The translations under genes were made by a program, and so were the position numbers. The notes beneath the pieces are model-generated. The model saw only the letters and a program-made list of their open reading frames with translations, was not told where the DNA came from and ran no database searches. Below, in pieces: positions 1-13,100 of a stretch of DNA of 64,000 nucleotides. Each line of letters starts with the position of its first letter. Position 1 is the first letter of the stretch. Source of the stretch: Prunella strophiata (taxonomy: Eukaryota; Chordata; Aves; Passeriformes; Prunellidae); the NCBI GenBank assembly GCA_036583965.1, contig JAZBQD010000017.1, positions 25,144,385 to 25,208,384 on the forward strand, written 5' to 3'.

Positions 1-3000
1 CTTCAAGTTGGGAACATAATTGGCTCTTAATTTCAACTTTGAGCATCATACTGTTTTTCTCTTTTCTAGAGCATGTCCTCCTACTTGAAAATATTTAATT
101 CCTTTTCTTTCCCTTGGAAGAACTAAGAGACAACCTCCCCATTTTGTTAAGTTAGAGGAAAAGTCCCCTTCAACTAGCTGGCTGGACTGAACTGATTGAA
201 ATTGGATTCCTCTTCTAACTTGTTACTTTTTTGACTGTGCATCTTCCTTTTATGTGCTGAGAATATCGATCAGTCAATTGATCAATTATTGACTGAATAG
301 TGAATTTCAAATCTACAGGACTTTTATTTCTTTCATCTTACAGTCAGACATATACTTCCTCCTGTTAAATGCACTACTGCAAGAATGGAAAGCCTAGGAA
401 AATCATCAATAAGTGAAAACCTTTTGTTTCATGGATTGAAAGGCACAGCAGACTTCTGTTAAAAACACTGTGAAAAGTGTTACTCTATATAGAAAAAATG
501 TTTCCATTAGTCACCTGGGGCTGGCTGCCTCAGGCCTTTACTAAGCAGTCAAACATCATCCCTCATTTGGGAAACTCTCCCTGTATTCTCAGCTGTGATT
601 CTGATCATTGTGCATTCACTCTCTTGAAAGTTGTTTTTACCTGTTATCTGTTCCATATTTTTCTGAAGTTCACTCACTTTGTGATTGGCATCTCATGCCT
701 CTAACACCACTTCTACATCAATAAGCTCTCAGCACTAGACTAGCCAATGCCATGGTCTCACCCCCCTGCAAAAAAGAAGAGTTCCACACTGCCCCTGCTT
801 TTACATTCCTGTTTTCTCTCCAGACTGCGCCACTGACTCTCAAAGGAGTCTTAAATCCAATGACTTCAAAATGTTAAGAGAGGAGAAAGGAAAGGCTCCA
901 TAAGCAAAGTTTTTCTGAAATACTGGTGGATAAAACACTTGATCTTTGTTAAGATCAAGTTAATCTGTTAATCATATAGAAGTATACAGAAGTTGTCTTA
1001 CTAGGGTTGGAATAGCAGAAAAAAAAAAATCTCAGAAGAGCTGGTTACTGTTATGTTAGCAGCACTACTGTAAATGAGGGAACCAACAGGAAGCCTAAAA
1101 AAAAAAAAGGCTGAATTGCAAAAAGCAAGCAAGCAGAGTTCTACTTAGAATTACAAGAAAATGATAAAAGCTTTTAAGAATCAGTTTAATATAGCATAAA
1201 TCAAATCCAGGATCAGATTTTTACCATTTAAATTCTAAATAATATATGAGTCATTGGTTTGCCAAATTGTTTTCAGTGAATTCAGCCTTCAAAATGAACA
1301 ATGGCAGATTAAGACACAAGGTCAGAGAAGAATTGTACATTCTCAGTTGCACATGTATTTCAGGGAAGCCAACAAAAAGCACAGGATTGATAGGAAAAAG
1401 TGCAAGTTTCTTACCAGCCAGAAAACAATTTTGTTTAGAAATGGCGATTTGAGTAAAAATGTTTGTTTAATGGATTCAATTCTTAAAGTCAGGTGTGGCA
1501 ATGTTTCCACCTCCATCCATTTCACATGCAGATGACAGCACAGGCTACCCAGGTCTGTATGACCAGGGGTTAGGGCTGCAGTGCTTGCCTTCTCAAGCCG
1601 CTGTGATGCTCCTCAGCCATCAGAGACAATGCAGGTGGCAGACCATGTATCACAGCTGCGCCCTTCAGCTTTGGAGTATTCAGCCTACTGAGCCCAGATT
1701 TTTAGTGTGATTTGTCCATGGCTTTTTTTGGTTTGGGTTGAGGTTTTTGTGGGTTTTGTTTTTCCTAAGAGTGAATGTAAGCAAGATGCAAATGAATCAA
1801 ATACCCCTTGCACTTACATACCTGGAAAGACAGAACAAATTTCAAATCCTGTTATTCAGTGAATATTAGGGCAAATATTACAGTATTACTTCTCCAATGT
1901 CTAAACTGCTTTTCATTTTCAAAAACAAGAAAGTAAGCACCAATTATATGGGATAGAGTTCTTTCTTCAGAGGTTTTATAACTGTGTAAGACTACTAGAA
2001 GAGCAAATGTGAAAGCAAAGAGTCATTCTTCTGTTTTAAAAAAATTCTGTAAAAGAGATTATTTTGTAAGAAAATTCACTCTGAATCTGCAAAATGAAAC
2101 AGATAAAAGGAAGATTTGTCCCCCATTCCTTTTCAAAAAACAGAATATAATTTTTCATTAAACCTTATTTAGTAATCAAGAAAGCTGTAAGAACAATTTC
2201 TTTGCAAAATTTATACAGTATTTTTAAAATAGCCGTAAGTCTTCAGAAAGTCTTCATTATGTGGACTACAGCTACATATATTGAGCCTCTGAACTAAAAT
2301 TTACTTGCTTTGGATGTCAAGAAGGAATTTTAGATTTGTGTGCAATGTATTTTACCCCATCTTTTTTTGCAGCTGAACTATTTTTAGCACCATTTCTATT
2401 ACATACCCTTCTCACAAGCACTGTCAGCAGTGGTTAAGTTTTCATTGTAGACAAAGCTCAGCACTGCTAACTAAACTAAGATTTTTCTTCTCTGATAAAT
2501 GAGCTCACTGCTGGCTATCCTATATATATCCCATTATTCTCTGCTAGGAAGCAATGGATCAGCAGAAGTAGTTATTTTCTACATGAGATTTTTTAGAGTG
2601 GTGGAAATCTTTAGTATATTTTATTGCTTTTGGATTTTTATTTTATATACTGATAAGAGAAATTAATTCTGACATTTGGAGAACTTCACAGGAAGTTATA
2701 GCCATCATTAGAAACACTAACCTGAATAGTCCTTACTTAGCAGAAAATGATACAGATTTCTGAGACTGGAATTTTGACAAACAAGCAAAACCATTTCACT
2801 GACAAATAGTTTTAGACAGTGAATTTAATGAGGAGTTTTTAATTAAGCAGACTCTACGGTTTATAGAACAAGGATGATACTGCTGAGGTTCATTTTTTAT
2901 TCAGCGGGGATTCAAACTAAACAATATTAGTGCTAGATATATTTTCAAAGGAAGTTTGTCATGGCATTTCATAAAAGCATGATTTCAACATAGATTTAAT

Positions 3001-4726
3001 CTCCTTTTTTTTTTCTCTTTGAGTGTTTTTTCAAAGACTGGACAAAACCATGCAGCTCCTGGAAGGTACTGGCATCCTGTGTGGGGCTCTTTCTACAATA
3101 TACTGTCTGATTGGACCTCTGCTATAGCTTAAAAAAATGAACACTTAAGCTTTGACTTTAGCATATAACTCTGGGTTATGTTCCAATAGATTCAAAGTAT
3201 TTTCTTACTTTATAATGCCCTTGCATTAGAACTTGTAATTTCCTTTATTATTTATTACTACATTTTATTAAAATACTAACTCTGTAAATAAATAATTTGA
3301 TGATACACTATTCTTTTATATAAATTTGACACAGTGTGATGGGAAACACAAAAAGGCTACGTAGTTCTAAGTGTACTTTTATTTTTTCCACCATCTGAAC
3401 ATCAGTGCTGTGAAAGTCAAAAAAAAAGCAGTGAAGAGCTGGGTGTTCAATCTCAGACCAAGATGGAAGCAGCACAGAAGTGAGGTTTGGAATTTACTTG
3501 TTTAAGTTAGTTATTGAGTTAGTAAAGCAATATGTTTTATGTGACCATTGGGAGGTCATCTGTCTTGCCACTTAGTCAGCTTGGAAAATGTTTCTAATCT
3601 TTCTGAATGACCAGTGAAGAAATACCTTGGTCATACTACTTTTACAGCCAGTGATCAACCACTGATGCAGGAGTAAGAAAAAGCCAAGGCAAGCAAATGA
3701 AGATGATAAATCAACAAGAATCATCAAGAAGTCTGGAAAACAGGATTTATCAAGAATGACTGAAAGAACAACAAAAAGCAAGATGCTGCTTCATACCTAA
3801 AGCTTGTCTTTTCATGTACTTCATCTCTCTACATTTACCCTATATGTCTCTACAGGGAGATACCAAATTTATCTCATTAAGGGATATATATATTCTGGAC
3901 CAACGTCTTATCATTTGAAGTATCTTATTTAATCTGCAGCAGTTTGCAAACAAACCAATTAAATTTATTTAGTATCCAAGAAAACTAGTGGGTGTGTAGC
4001 TGGTTTGGGTTTGAATTATTGTGATCAGGTGGACTTTTCAACCTGCCTTTGTAGTTTTTATAAGTATTCTGTAACGAAAAAAATAATTATGTCTCTTACA
4101 AGTAGTGAATAATGATTTTGTCTAGAGAAGCATGCTGCAAACAAACAATTTTGCTTCTAGTCTTTCATCTAACTTCTCAAAGAAGAAAAGTCTACAAAAT
4201 ATGGGACAGAGGAGATTTGGAAGATAGTATTGATATTTACAAAGATTTCCACATCCATTTGATGTCTGAATTATTTTAAAGCATAACAAAAGATAATAAT
4301 TAATATGACTTATTTTCTGAAATCTCTGTATACTCATCTAGTCAAAATACTGGTGTAACTTCATGAAGCTTAACTAGGAGTCAACATACACAATTTGTAC
4401 CTAACAAGTAAAAAGCAAACAAAGGAAGTGATTGTTTCCAGAATATGAGAACAACCTAAGTGATGAAAGCCTTCTCACTAGATGTTATGGCTGATCATAG
4501 GTTTACCCTGCTCAAAGCAAGACTGAAAAGAGTTATTGAAAAGAAATCTACCATGGGTTGCTAAAAAAAAAAGGAATATCTCCAACTCATAGTCTTCCTA
4601 AATTGCAGCTTCTTAGAGGCTGGGCAAATATATCAGGGAAGCATTGTATATAATTGTTTAGAATCTATATTCTTCTTGAAAAATTATTTTCATTTATCAC
4701 TAGGAATGGAATGCTGGGACATGGGC

Positions 4727-4738
4727 GGGGGGGGGGGG
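4727..4738 (+). repeat. Run of 12 G
   Basis: Twelve uninterrupted G follow a short G-rich lead (GGGC). Such runs are polymorphic in length and prone to sequencing error, so any frame read across this point is unreliable. Confidence 0.9.
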
Positions 4739-6384
4739 TTGTCTTCCACTTAACTTTGTATATCTGTTCTTATAGTTTCACATTTGCTTCATTTTTCCTG
4801 GCCTTTTCTGAACTGAAATTCCATTCTTTCTTTACCAGTTTCTTCCCAAGATTAACCTGGTCATCAGAGGCTCATTGTATGCCACTGTATGTTGTCCTTT
4901 ATTTGATATGAAAACTACAGGGTGCATGACATTACACCCTATATACAGGGTAGAGACATTACCTGTTGTGGATGATGTGTTGTGTGGAGGAATCTGACTC
5001 CTACTCTGTCACATGGAAGTCATCTCATTGTTGACATGAAATTGACAAGGTAATCATACCTTGTCACTGGAATGCAACAATAACTGCTATTACAACCCAT
5101 GTGCTTCACTAGCATTTTGCATCATCTCAAGAATATTTTTTTTTTTTGCAAATTGTATAAATGCATTGCATGTGCTGTTTTATTTCTTGAGATGGTGTAT
5201 TATGTACAGTGAATTTCCATTTCATCGAACAGCTCATTACAGATGCTTAGAAAAATTTGAAGTAATGCAACCAACCCGCACATGCAGGCCCACAGACAGA
5301 ATTCTCAAAAAAATTTGCAATGTTATCTGCCAGTCCAAATATCTACACATACAGTTGTCTGTGTGTTTTGATTCATATTTCTTCAAATCTTTTCTATTGA
5401 ATGATGGCTAATACCAACTTAGCCTCATCCTGCATCAAGCAGTAAGCGTAAAACCAGAAAAGTATATGAAATTTTCTCATTACTATTAAAAATATTCTCC
5501 CACAGGAGAAAGGAGTTTCCAGTTGCTCCTCTAACACCACTTCACAAAACACAGGCACAGATACTAGTAAAAGATTGCATTCATACATCATAATTGTATT
5601 TTCAAGTTTTATATTTTGTTGGTCTCTCTCTGCTAAAGAGTTAGATTCTAAATTTTGGGTCAAATCAATAATTTTGTTCTCATGTTTTGTTTTGGTTTTC
5701 CTACAAATGTAATAAAAATTTAAAAATGAAACTGATCTTGAATTGATAGGGAAGTTGCCAAGCATGTAAGTTAGTCATAAGAAACATAATATGAAATAGC
5801 TGCCCCTTTCAAATCTTCAACCAGTGAAACTATACATGAATAGATAAATAAAATAATTGCTTGAAGAACAGCTACTCAGAAAGGATTTTTAACAAGCTAT
5901 GGATATGTCAATAATTCTCAACTGCTGTCAGAATGAATTTTCTCTTGGAAAATGGCTATATTTAAGAAAATACTTGTTTTTCAGTTTTTTATGCAACAGG
6001 CATCAAAGGAAAAGAAAATGAAGGGCAGACATTGAAGACTGATGAACTTGATAGGAGTCCAAAAATGTTTTCAATATCTATGTGGTTAAAGTTATTGTAG
6101 ATTGCATTAAAACAAATCACTGTCTAATATTCTATTCCTTGCATGTAAATCATTTGACTACCATCCATAAAAGAACAGCATTACTCTGCACTGACCTGGT
6201 TTATCATACAGTGGAAAGAGGCACACAATTTCCCCATCTCTAAAAGTATTTTCCACATGGAATGCTTCATACCTGAATATATTTAAATAGATAATGAGAG
6301 TATGTTGAGCTTATATAGTTTTGGTTTCCCATATATCTCCTTTGTATAGAGCATTTAACCTTCTCAGAAAGAGGCAACTCTGAT

Positions 6385-6480
6385 TTGATGTATTAATTAT
6401 GCAAATGAGGCACAGCTGTGAATAACAGACCTGAAAGTGGACAGCTGATCAGCAACATTATTTTGGCATATGCAGTGAAA
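6385..6480. promoter_or_regulatory. Possible conserved non-coding element with octamer and homeodomain sites
   Basis: A consensus octamer ATGCAAAT (6,399-6,406) overlaps the homeodomain-type core TTAATTA (6,393-6,399) and lies seven bases from the E-box CAGCTG (6,413-6,418). This stretch has no repeat signature and is less AT-rich than its surroundings. POU factors bind the octamer and bHLH factors bind CAGCTG. Close packing of these sites is typical of developmental enhancers, but each motif also occurs by chance in 64 kb. No alignment was possible, so conservation is only inferred. Confidence 0.25.
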
Positions 6481-9400
6481 GGTCTGCTTACGACCCTGGC
6501 TTAGGAACAGTCAGTAAAACCCTTTGCCCACGATGGATTCACCATGATGGCATGCTGATGTTCTCAGGGTCTGGAAAGGTGTCCAGGTAGTCTAGGAGGT
6601 TTGTTTTACATCACAGGGAACTAAATGTTAAGAGTTATCTTTCAGAGAAGACCTCTCTCACTTGCTCCTGTCAATTTATGTGTCAGGAGGCACTAATCCT
6701 CCCCTCATTAGCCTACAAAAACATTCAGTAATCAATTACTACAGAAATATTGAAATAATTTAAGTTCCTGTCTAAGAGAATGTGAGGTGCACATTTGTGT
6801 AAAACACACAAGTTGACTGCATGTTTTCAGGAGCTTGTGTCCCACCATTTCTAGATGTGTAAGTCAAACCCAAATGATGAACACCTTCAAAAGTACATGT
6901 AAATCTATCTTGTATTTCTGAGATGGTCCAAAGGCACAAGATAAAATATCTATGTGAAATAGAAATATCTACATGAAAAAATGCTACTGCTTTCCATCCA
7001 CTGTGCTCTCTGTAGGTCCAGAGATAAATCACAATGATGTGGGTTATTCCCATGAGGTAATTCATAAAATAGGTAATGCTAGCTTGCCATTACTGAGGTC
7101 TTAAAAAGGAAACTAAATGGTTTTCCCTTCACATAAGAGCCCACCTTTCCCCCATGCCACCAGCAATATACTCAGTACAATGCCATGTCAATCCCAGAAG
7201 TGAATTATCTATTTTCTCCAATATATCTGCTAACTGGTTTCAAGTTTTCATAGTTTTTAGCTAGTTCTTACAAGACAGACTACAAGTGAAGATGTAGGGC
7301 TAAAAAAAATATCAAAAAGCATCTTCTGTACTTTGGGGCTGGATGGAAGGGAAATGAAAGGAAACTTGAATGCATATAGATAAAACTGGACCATTATAAA
7401 AGCAGCTAAAGCAATTGTTCTGTCTTCAGTGCAAATAATTGTTCTAAATAATTTGTTAAAACTTCAGGGTGGTAAATTTTTTATTTTTATCCCTGTAACA
7501 CTCTTGAAATATAAATTACAAAATAAAAGAGAAATTCAGTGAACAGAGAGAAAACACAGTAAAAGCTCTTTAGTCAGATTGCCATTTAATGTCTTGATCA
7601 CTTCTCTTATCGTACAAAATTAATCTCATTTAAAACCTGCAGCCCCTGCAGCCATTCCAGTACTCGTGGTCTTTTCTCTCTCCTTTCCATGTGTCCCATA
7701 TTTCCCCCCACAGACCTAAAGATTACAAGTCATGTATCTCACCCTACCTGAACAGATGCTGTGCCCAGCAAAGCAGTTGTCCACAAGGCTCAGACATCAG
7801 CCTTTGCCTCCATGGAACATTGATCTAGGACTCCTCCCTCTACTCACCATTGACTTCAATAAAACCTGCAGAAATTCCACTCTTTGAGGAATCTACCCTG
7901 TTGTATTTGATCCAAACTTGTCAGCTCCAGGTTCCTGGAGGAATAAGGATGAGGAAAAGCAACTAATTCTGTAGGATTGTTTCCTTAGACACACACAGTA
8001 TCAGGGAGAGTGATGACAGCATGTAGAACACTGGTTCATAAAGCAGCATCTCGTGAAATATTTAAATATGTTCAGGCTCTTCTTAAATGTCTATTAATGC
8101 AAAACACAGAGACAGAGCAATGTACAGACTGAATACGCTGAACATTTCCCCTCAAAATTACCTATGAAATGATATTCTATGACATTTTTGTGACAAACTC
8201 TAAATCATTATATAGAAAAAGCAGAGCAGAATTCTGTTGCATTCCTCTAGTGCTGGCCATCAGAACCACCTCCCACTTCCCCTCTTGAAGGGGGTCACTA
8301 AGAATCTATTAAAATCTGATTATTCAAGTACAAAGATTGGACAAGATTTTTATCCATATGTGGTGATCTGAGGCTAAGTGTAAGCACAGAAATGTCCCTG
8401 GTTCACAGATCCAGCATGGACCTGTTGTTGTCTTCTGTCAACAACAGGTTTTGTAATATAGGATCATTCAAATAGTCTTAAAACATATTCTAAAGCTATA
8501 ATTCATGCTGACGGACCATCTATTTGGCAAGAAGTACTCCATAATGGGAACAGATTGGTCTATTCCAGTCAAACATGATTTCTCCTCTCTCTTTTCAGCA
8601 CGAAAGATAATTAACTATGACAACATTTATCCTATTTCTTCAAAATTAAGCATCAGCATGTGTTGACATGTTTAGTTATTGATGCCACATTATATAAAAT
8701 ATTGCTGTTGTGGGGGTACAGACTTTAGAGCTTTTGACAGTAGATGAGTGAATTTTCATTTTCACCTTGTAATGTCAGTATAATATTGTAATTAAAAACT
8801 TCTGAAGACCCCAGAAGAGAATGAAAAGTTTCAGCAGTGCAAGGAGGAAAACAACAATCTTCCAAGAGCAGCTAAGTAAGCTTCATTTGACTCCAAGAGG
8901 ATGTTTTAATGAAGAGCAATAAACTACATTTCTTCCCAAAATTAATTTGAAATGATAAGAGAATGGCACAGAAAATTTCATACCAACTGAATAAAATTCA
9001 AACCCTTGGTCAGTGTGCTCTCAGGCTGCTCTACAGAAGTAACTGCATCATAGAAAAGCAACTGAAGTAAGCACTTTTTAAAGCATCTTGTTGTCATGCT
9101 GACAGTATCAGCAGGTTTTCATGCTCAGAGCTCACCCCAATCTAATCATACTCAAACACTCTGCTACATAATACTCTTGGGGCAACCTCTGTATCTTCCT
9201 CATTGTTTAAATGCTCTGTAGAGTGGATTTCTCCTGGGAAAGTACAACGTGGGGAAGAGAGGAGAGAAAATAATTTGCTACCTATACATAATGTTCTAGC
9301 TGAAATTAGTAAGATGTGAGAATGTTCCGCTTCATATCCACAAGAGATGTTTTCACTATGAAATGAAATTGAATCAATAAGCCATAACAGTTAAACAATT

Positions 9401-10119
9401 TCTAGGAAATAAACAGACATGTTAATAATACATCTAAGCATATTTCAGACTTCCTGACTTCTAATATACCTAAAGGTACTACTAAAGAGAATAGACTCTT
9501 CAGCTGAGGGTTGAAAAACTTTATAAGGAGATAAATATTATTCCTAATTTTTCCAAGTTTAGTTTTAAAGAATCTATTTTTTTTTCCCTGTCTTCCAAAG
9601 TTAAAAATTAGAACTCAGGAAACAAAAATTTTTCGCAAATTATGTAGAAGCTCCTCCACAAGATTTCATATGATTCTTGGCATTGTTTACACAGCTTCTC
9701 AGACTTTCAAGAGCAATGTAACCTCTTATCAACTTTGTTTAAAATAAAGGTTTAATTGTCCACTTTGAAATAAAAGATGCACCAGTATGGATTACAGAGT
9801 GTTTTATTTCTGTAGCCTCTGTTACATTTCTTTGGGAAGAGCAATCCAAATCAGATCTTTGGAAGGAGGGAAGATTTCCTGAAACTGCTTTGAGGGAATG
9901 GTATTGAAACTTCAGAGAGCAGCAAAAAAGAAATCTAGGTGGGAAAATACCTCTTATTCAAAGACAGAAAAATTAAGCTAAGGAATAAAAAAATAAGCCT
10001 CCAACAGATTGGAATAATTGTTTCTAGGGACAAAATGCATTACAATTTGGATAGTCATGTGCCAACAAAAAACAAGGATCCACCTTGGGAAATACACAGT
10101 AAAAGTAGGGGAATGGCTA

Positions 10120-10127
<8 letters not shown>

Positions 10128-10193
<66 letters not shown>
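10128..10193. repeat. (AT)33 microsatellite
   Basis: Thirty-three perfect AT units, preceded by an imperfect 'tacatacata' lead. Perfection at this length implies recent slippage and high length polymorphism. Two open frames run through the array and encode only alternating Tyr/Ile, so they are not genes. Confidence 0.98.
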
Positions 10194-10195
<2 letters not shown>

Positions 10196-13100
10196 CATAA
10201 ACCTATTCTGTCCAAATCAGTACATTTAAGCATTCTTTATGTCAAAAACAACCTAATACTTACTCTACTGACATAGTAAAGAAACAGGTTTTTCTTTAAT
10301 TTAAAAGCCTCTCCTTTATTAGAGTGTTTGGCACCTGGAAGTCTCAACAGTTCTTCCCCAAGTTCTACACAACTTGCATTGCCCAACACAATATTTTTCC
10401 TTTTTATTATTTTTTCTGAGGAAATTAATTTCCAACACAAAATACATTGAATTTTGGTTAGAAGAAACTATAACCAAACGTGGCCACCCTCAAACTCCTT
10501 TTTAAGTTAATGGTCTCTTCTGTGAGTGGAAAAATATAGGGGGGGCATAAAGAGAAGCACAGAGATATTATGTAATTTTTATTACACTAGAAAGACCGAA
10601 TTTATTTAAATCCTGAAAAGATTTGCATAACATTGGTCTGTCTTATACTTCAGGTTTGAGTTTTTATTAATACGTCATTTTCCCTCATGTTTCTGTGATT
10701 CCTCATAACTGGCTTCAAATAAGTGAAAACATTCTTTCTTTTTCTATCACCTTCCTCCTGACCCACAGGTAAGAATATTTAAATTGATGAGTTATTCTTG
10801 CACAGTTATAAGACTTTTCCTCACAATATCTGATCTATGAACAGAACAAGAAAATTAAAATGTGACTATCTTAGACTCCAAGGATTAAACCTTTGAATTG
10901 CGAGAAAGTCTACCTTCTCTATTGTCTAGACCAGGCTATTGCATACTATTTACAAAGAGAAAGAATACAAAAAATCCACAGCCCTGAAATAAGAATCATA
11001 TGAAAGATGATTGCAACTTATTTTCCAGTCTTCCTAAAACTCTGAAGTACCCAAAGAGTTTTAAAAAGAAGCAGTATTATATTTCTCTTAGAGGCCTGTC
11101 TTCCCTTATTTTAAAGGATATTATCTCTTCCCTAGTCCCTAACAAACTAGCTCCTTCATGATTTATAGATATTCAATACATACATTCTATATATAATAAG
11201 AAAATTTATATTTGCTTAGTTTGCTGATGAAATTCTTCCTTTTCTTCACCCTTAGAAGAAGAGAAATAAATATTACCTTACTGTCTCTAATAGACTGTCA
11301 GAAATCGGAATTGAAACAAATGGGCTCTCCAGGACTCTAAAATGCTGAGCCAGGAGTTCAGACTGCTGGAATAGTTGTGGGAGACTATCAGTATCTTCTG
11401 CAGAAGGGCTGAAATTCTCTTTTATTCCTTTTAATGGAAATAAGCACTAAACATACACTAGAAATATGTTTTATCTTTTAATCTCTAGAAAACCTGGAAT
11501 TAACTCTTTTGTCTCTCTGAGTGCAGGTCCTTAGGGAAAGCCTGCTGTTGACTGTTTCTCAAAGGGTGTAGCAAAACATACAGTGAAAACAAATCAGAAT
11601 GTTGTAGAAAAAATATTAAGTACCCAATAAAGGAGCTTTCTTGGTTTACTTATTGATTAGAATAATGCAGTTATATTTCCATTGCCTTTGTTTTTAACTC
11701 GAAATTCATTCTTGACAAATAACTTTGACTTAACACCTCTCCACTAACTTTCCTATGCTAAAAATAAAATTCTGCAGTCCTTGCTATTCTATGAAGCAAA
11801 TTAATTAATTGTCCCCATAAATCTAGACTCTGTATGCATGGCCTATGTTTCTGGTGTGACTTTACTTTTTTTCTCAAATATTTGAAATGCAAGTGTGCCT
11901 CTGATCTCTCTCTGTAGTGTTACAGTGTTAAACTGTCACCAAAAATCACATTTTCCATTGACAAAATTGGTGGAGACGGGTAATCAAGCCCCTGGCATTA
12001 CTTTCAGGTACCACATTGGGTTTGCCTGCACAACAGCTAAAAAGCTTTTGGGTTTGGATGTGCAGTGAGCAGATTCACTATAGAAATCACTGATGGAGAA
12101 TACATCTGAAATACCATGCCATCACTTTTTTTTACCATGATCATTCCTCAAGAACAGATTATTCTTAAGTTTTAAAATGAAAATCCAATTTGAATGCCAG
12201 GCGGGAGCTGTGCAGAAGGAAAAGTGCAAAGCAGATGTACCAACATTTTTCTGCAGCAGATAAAGTGCAGAACTGACGCACAGATTCTTTATATATGCCT
12301 AGGTCACTAAGCAAAGGGAAGTGAATAGGAGAAGTAAAGAAAAGCTGATGGACTGTGACATTTCTTCTGTTTACGTGTCTACTTCACTGACACTTGACAG
12401 TTATTAAAGTTGTTCTCATGTTTGAGGGAGTCATTTCCAATTGCCTGTACACGTAAAAGCTTTCAAGAGAAATACAATACATCACTTCAAGAGTTCCACA
12501 ATTTAAAGTTTTTCCTATTTAAACCTCTACTTTATACAAATTTGCCCGGCAGAGGGAAAGCACAAAGATTGACTTGTTCTGACACTTCCCACTGCGGCAT
12601 CTCTCCTGACTTTTTCTTATGCCCCAGATGCTGCATCTTTACATAATGACAGTGAAGAACAAGCACAACATGGCTTTCACATTTCAAAATAGGTGACGTA
12701 CTTAATTTCCTTTTGAAAGCATGTGCCTCATTTGACAACATTTTTTTTTTGTCAATACAAAGACAAAGATTCCTGTTCCAAAGGCAGTTGGTAGATGACA
12801 CAGAAATAAAGCATGATGGCTGAGCTAAATGAGAAAATTACAGATATAATTTTGAAAAATATGGAAACCCAACACATACAATGCAGATGATACTTCAGGA
12901 AATTGCTTCATATTGAGAAAAAATTCATTCAAGGAAGATGCCTACCAACCCATCCTTTCAAAATGATATAGGTGTTAAGGTTTGGCTCTGCGTGAAAGTT
13001 ACAGCATTTAGATGCCATAATGTACTTTCTGTAAAAGGGAGAAAATACAGCTGATGCTTCTTCTAGGCTGGATTAGTCCCACAGGATTTAAAGACTTAAT

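Larger units (their letters stand above)
1..10127. other. Unique AT-rich non-coding DNA, no gene seen
   Basis: I see no recognisable gene, transposon end or RNA gene here. Open frames are at most about 120 codons, are scattered over all frames and show no known protein motif. The sequence is AT-rich with short A and T runs, as in bird gene deserts and long introns. It could be intergenic DNA or part of a very large intron, and nothing in the sequence separates these. One possible regulatory element near 6,400 and one G run near 4,730 are listed separately. Confidence 0.6.

Noticed and set aside
10018..10229. Open frames with long Tyr/Ile repeats
   Set aside because: They are translations of the (AT)33 microsatellite.
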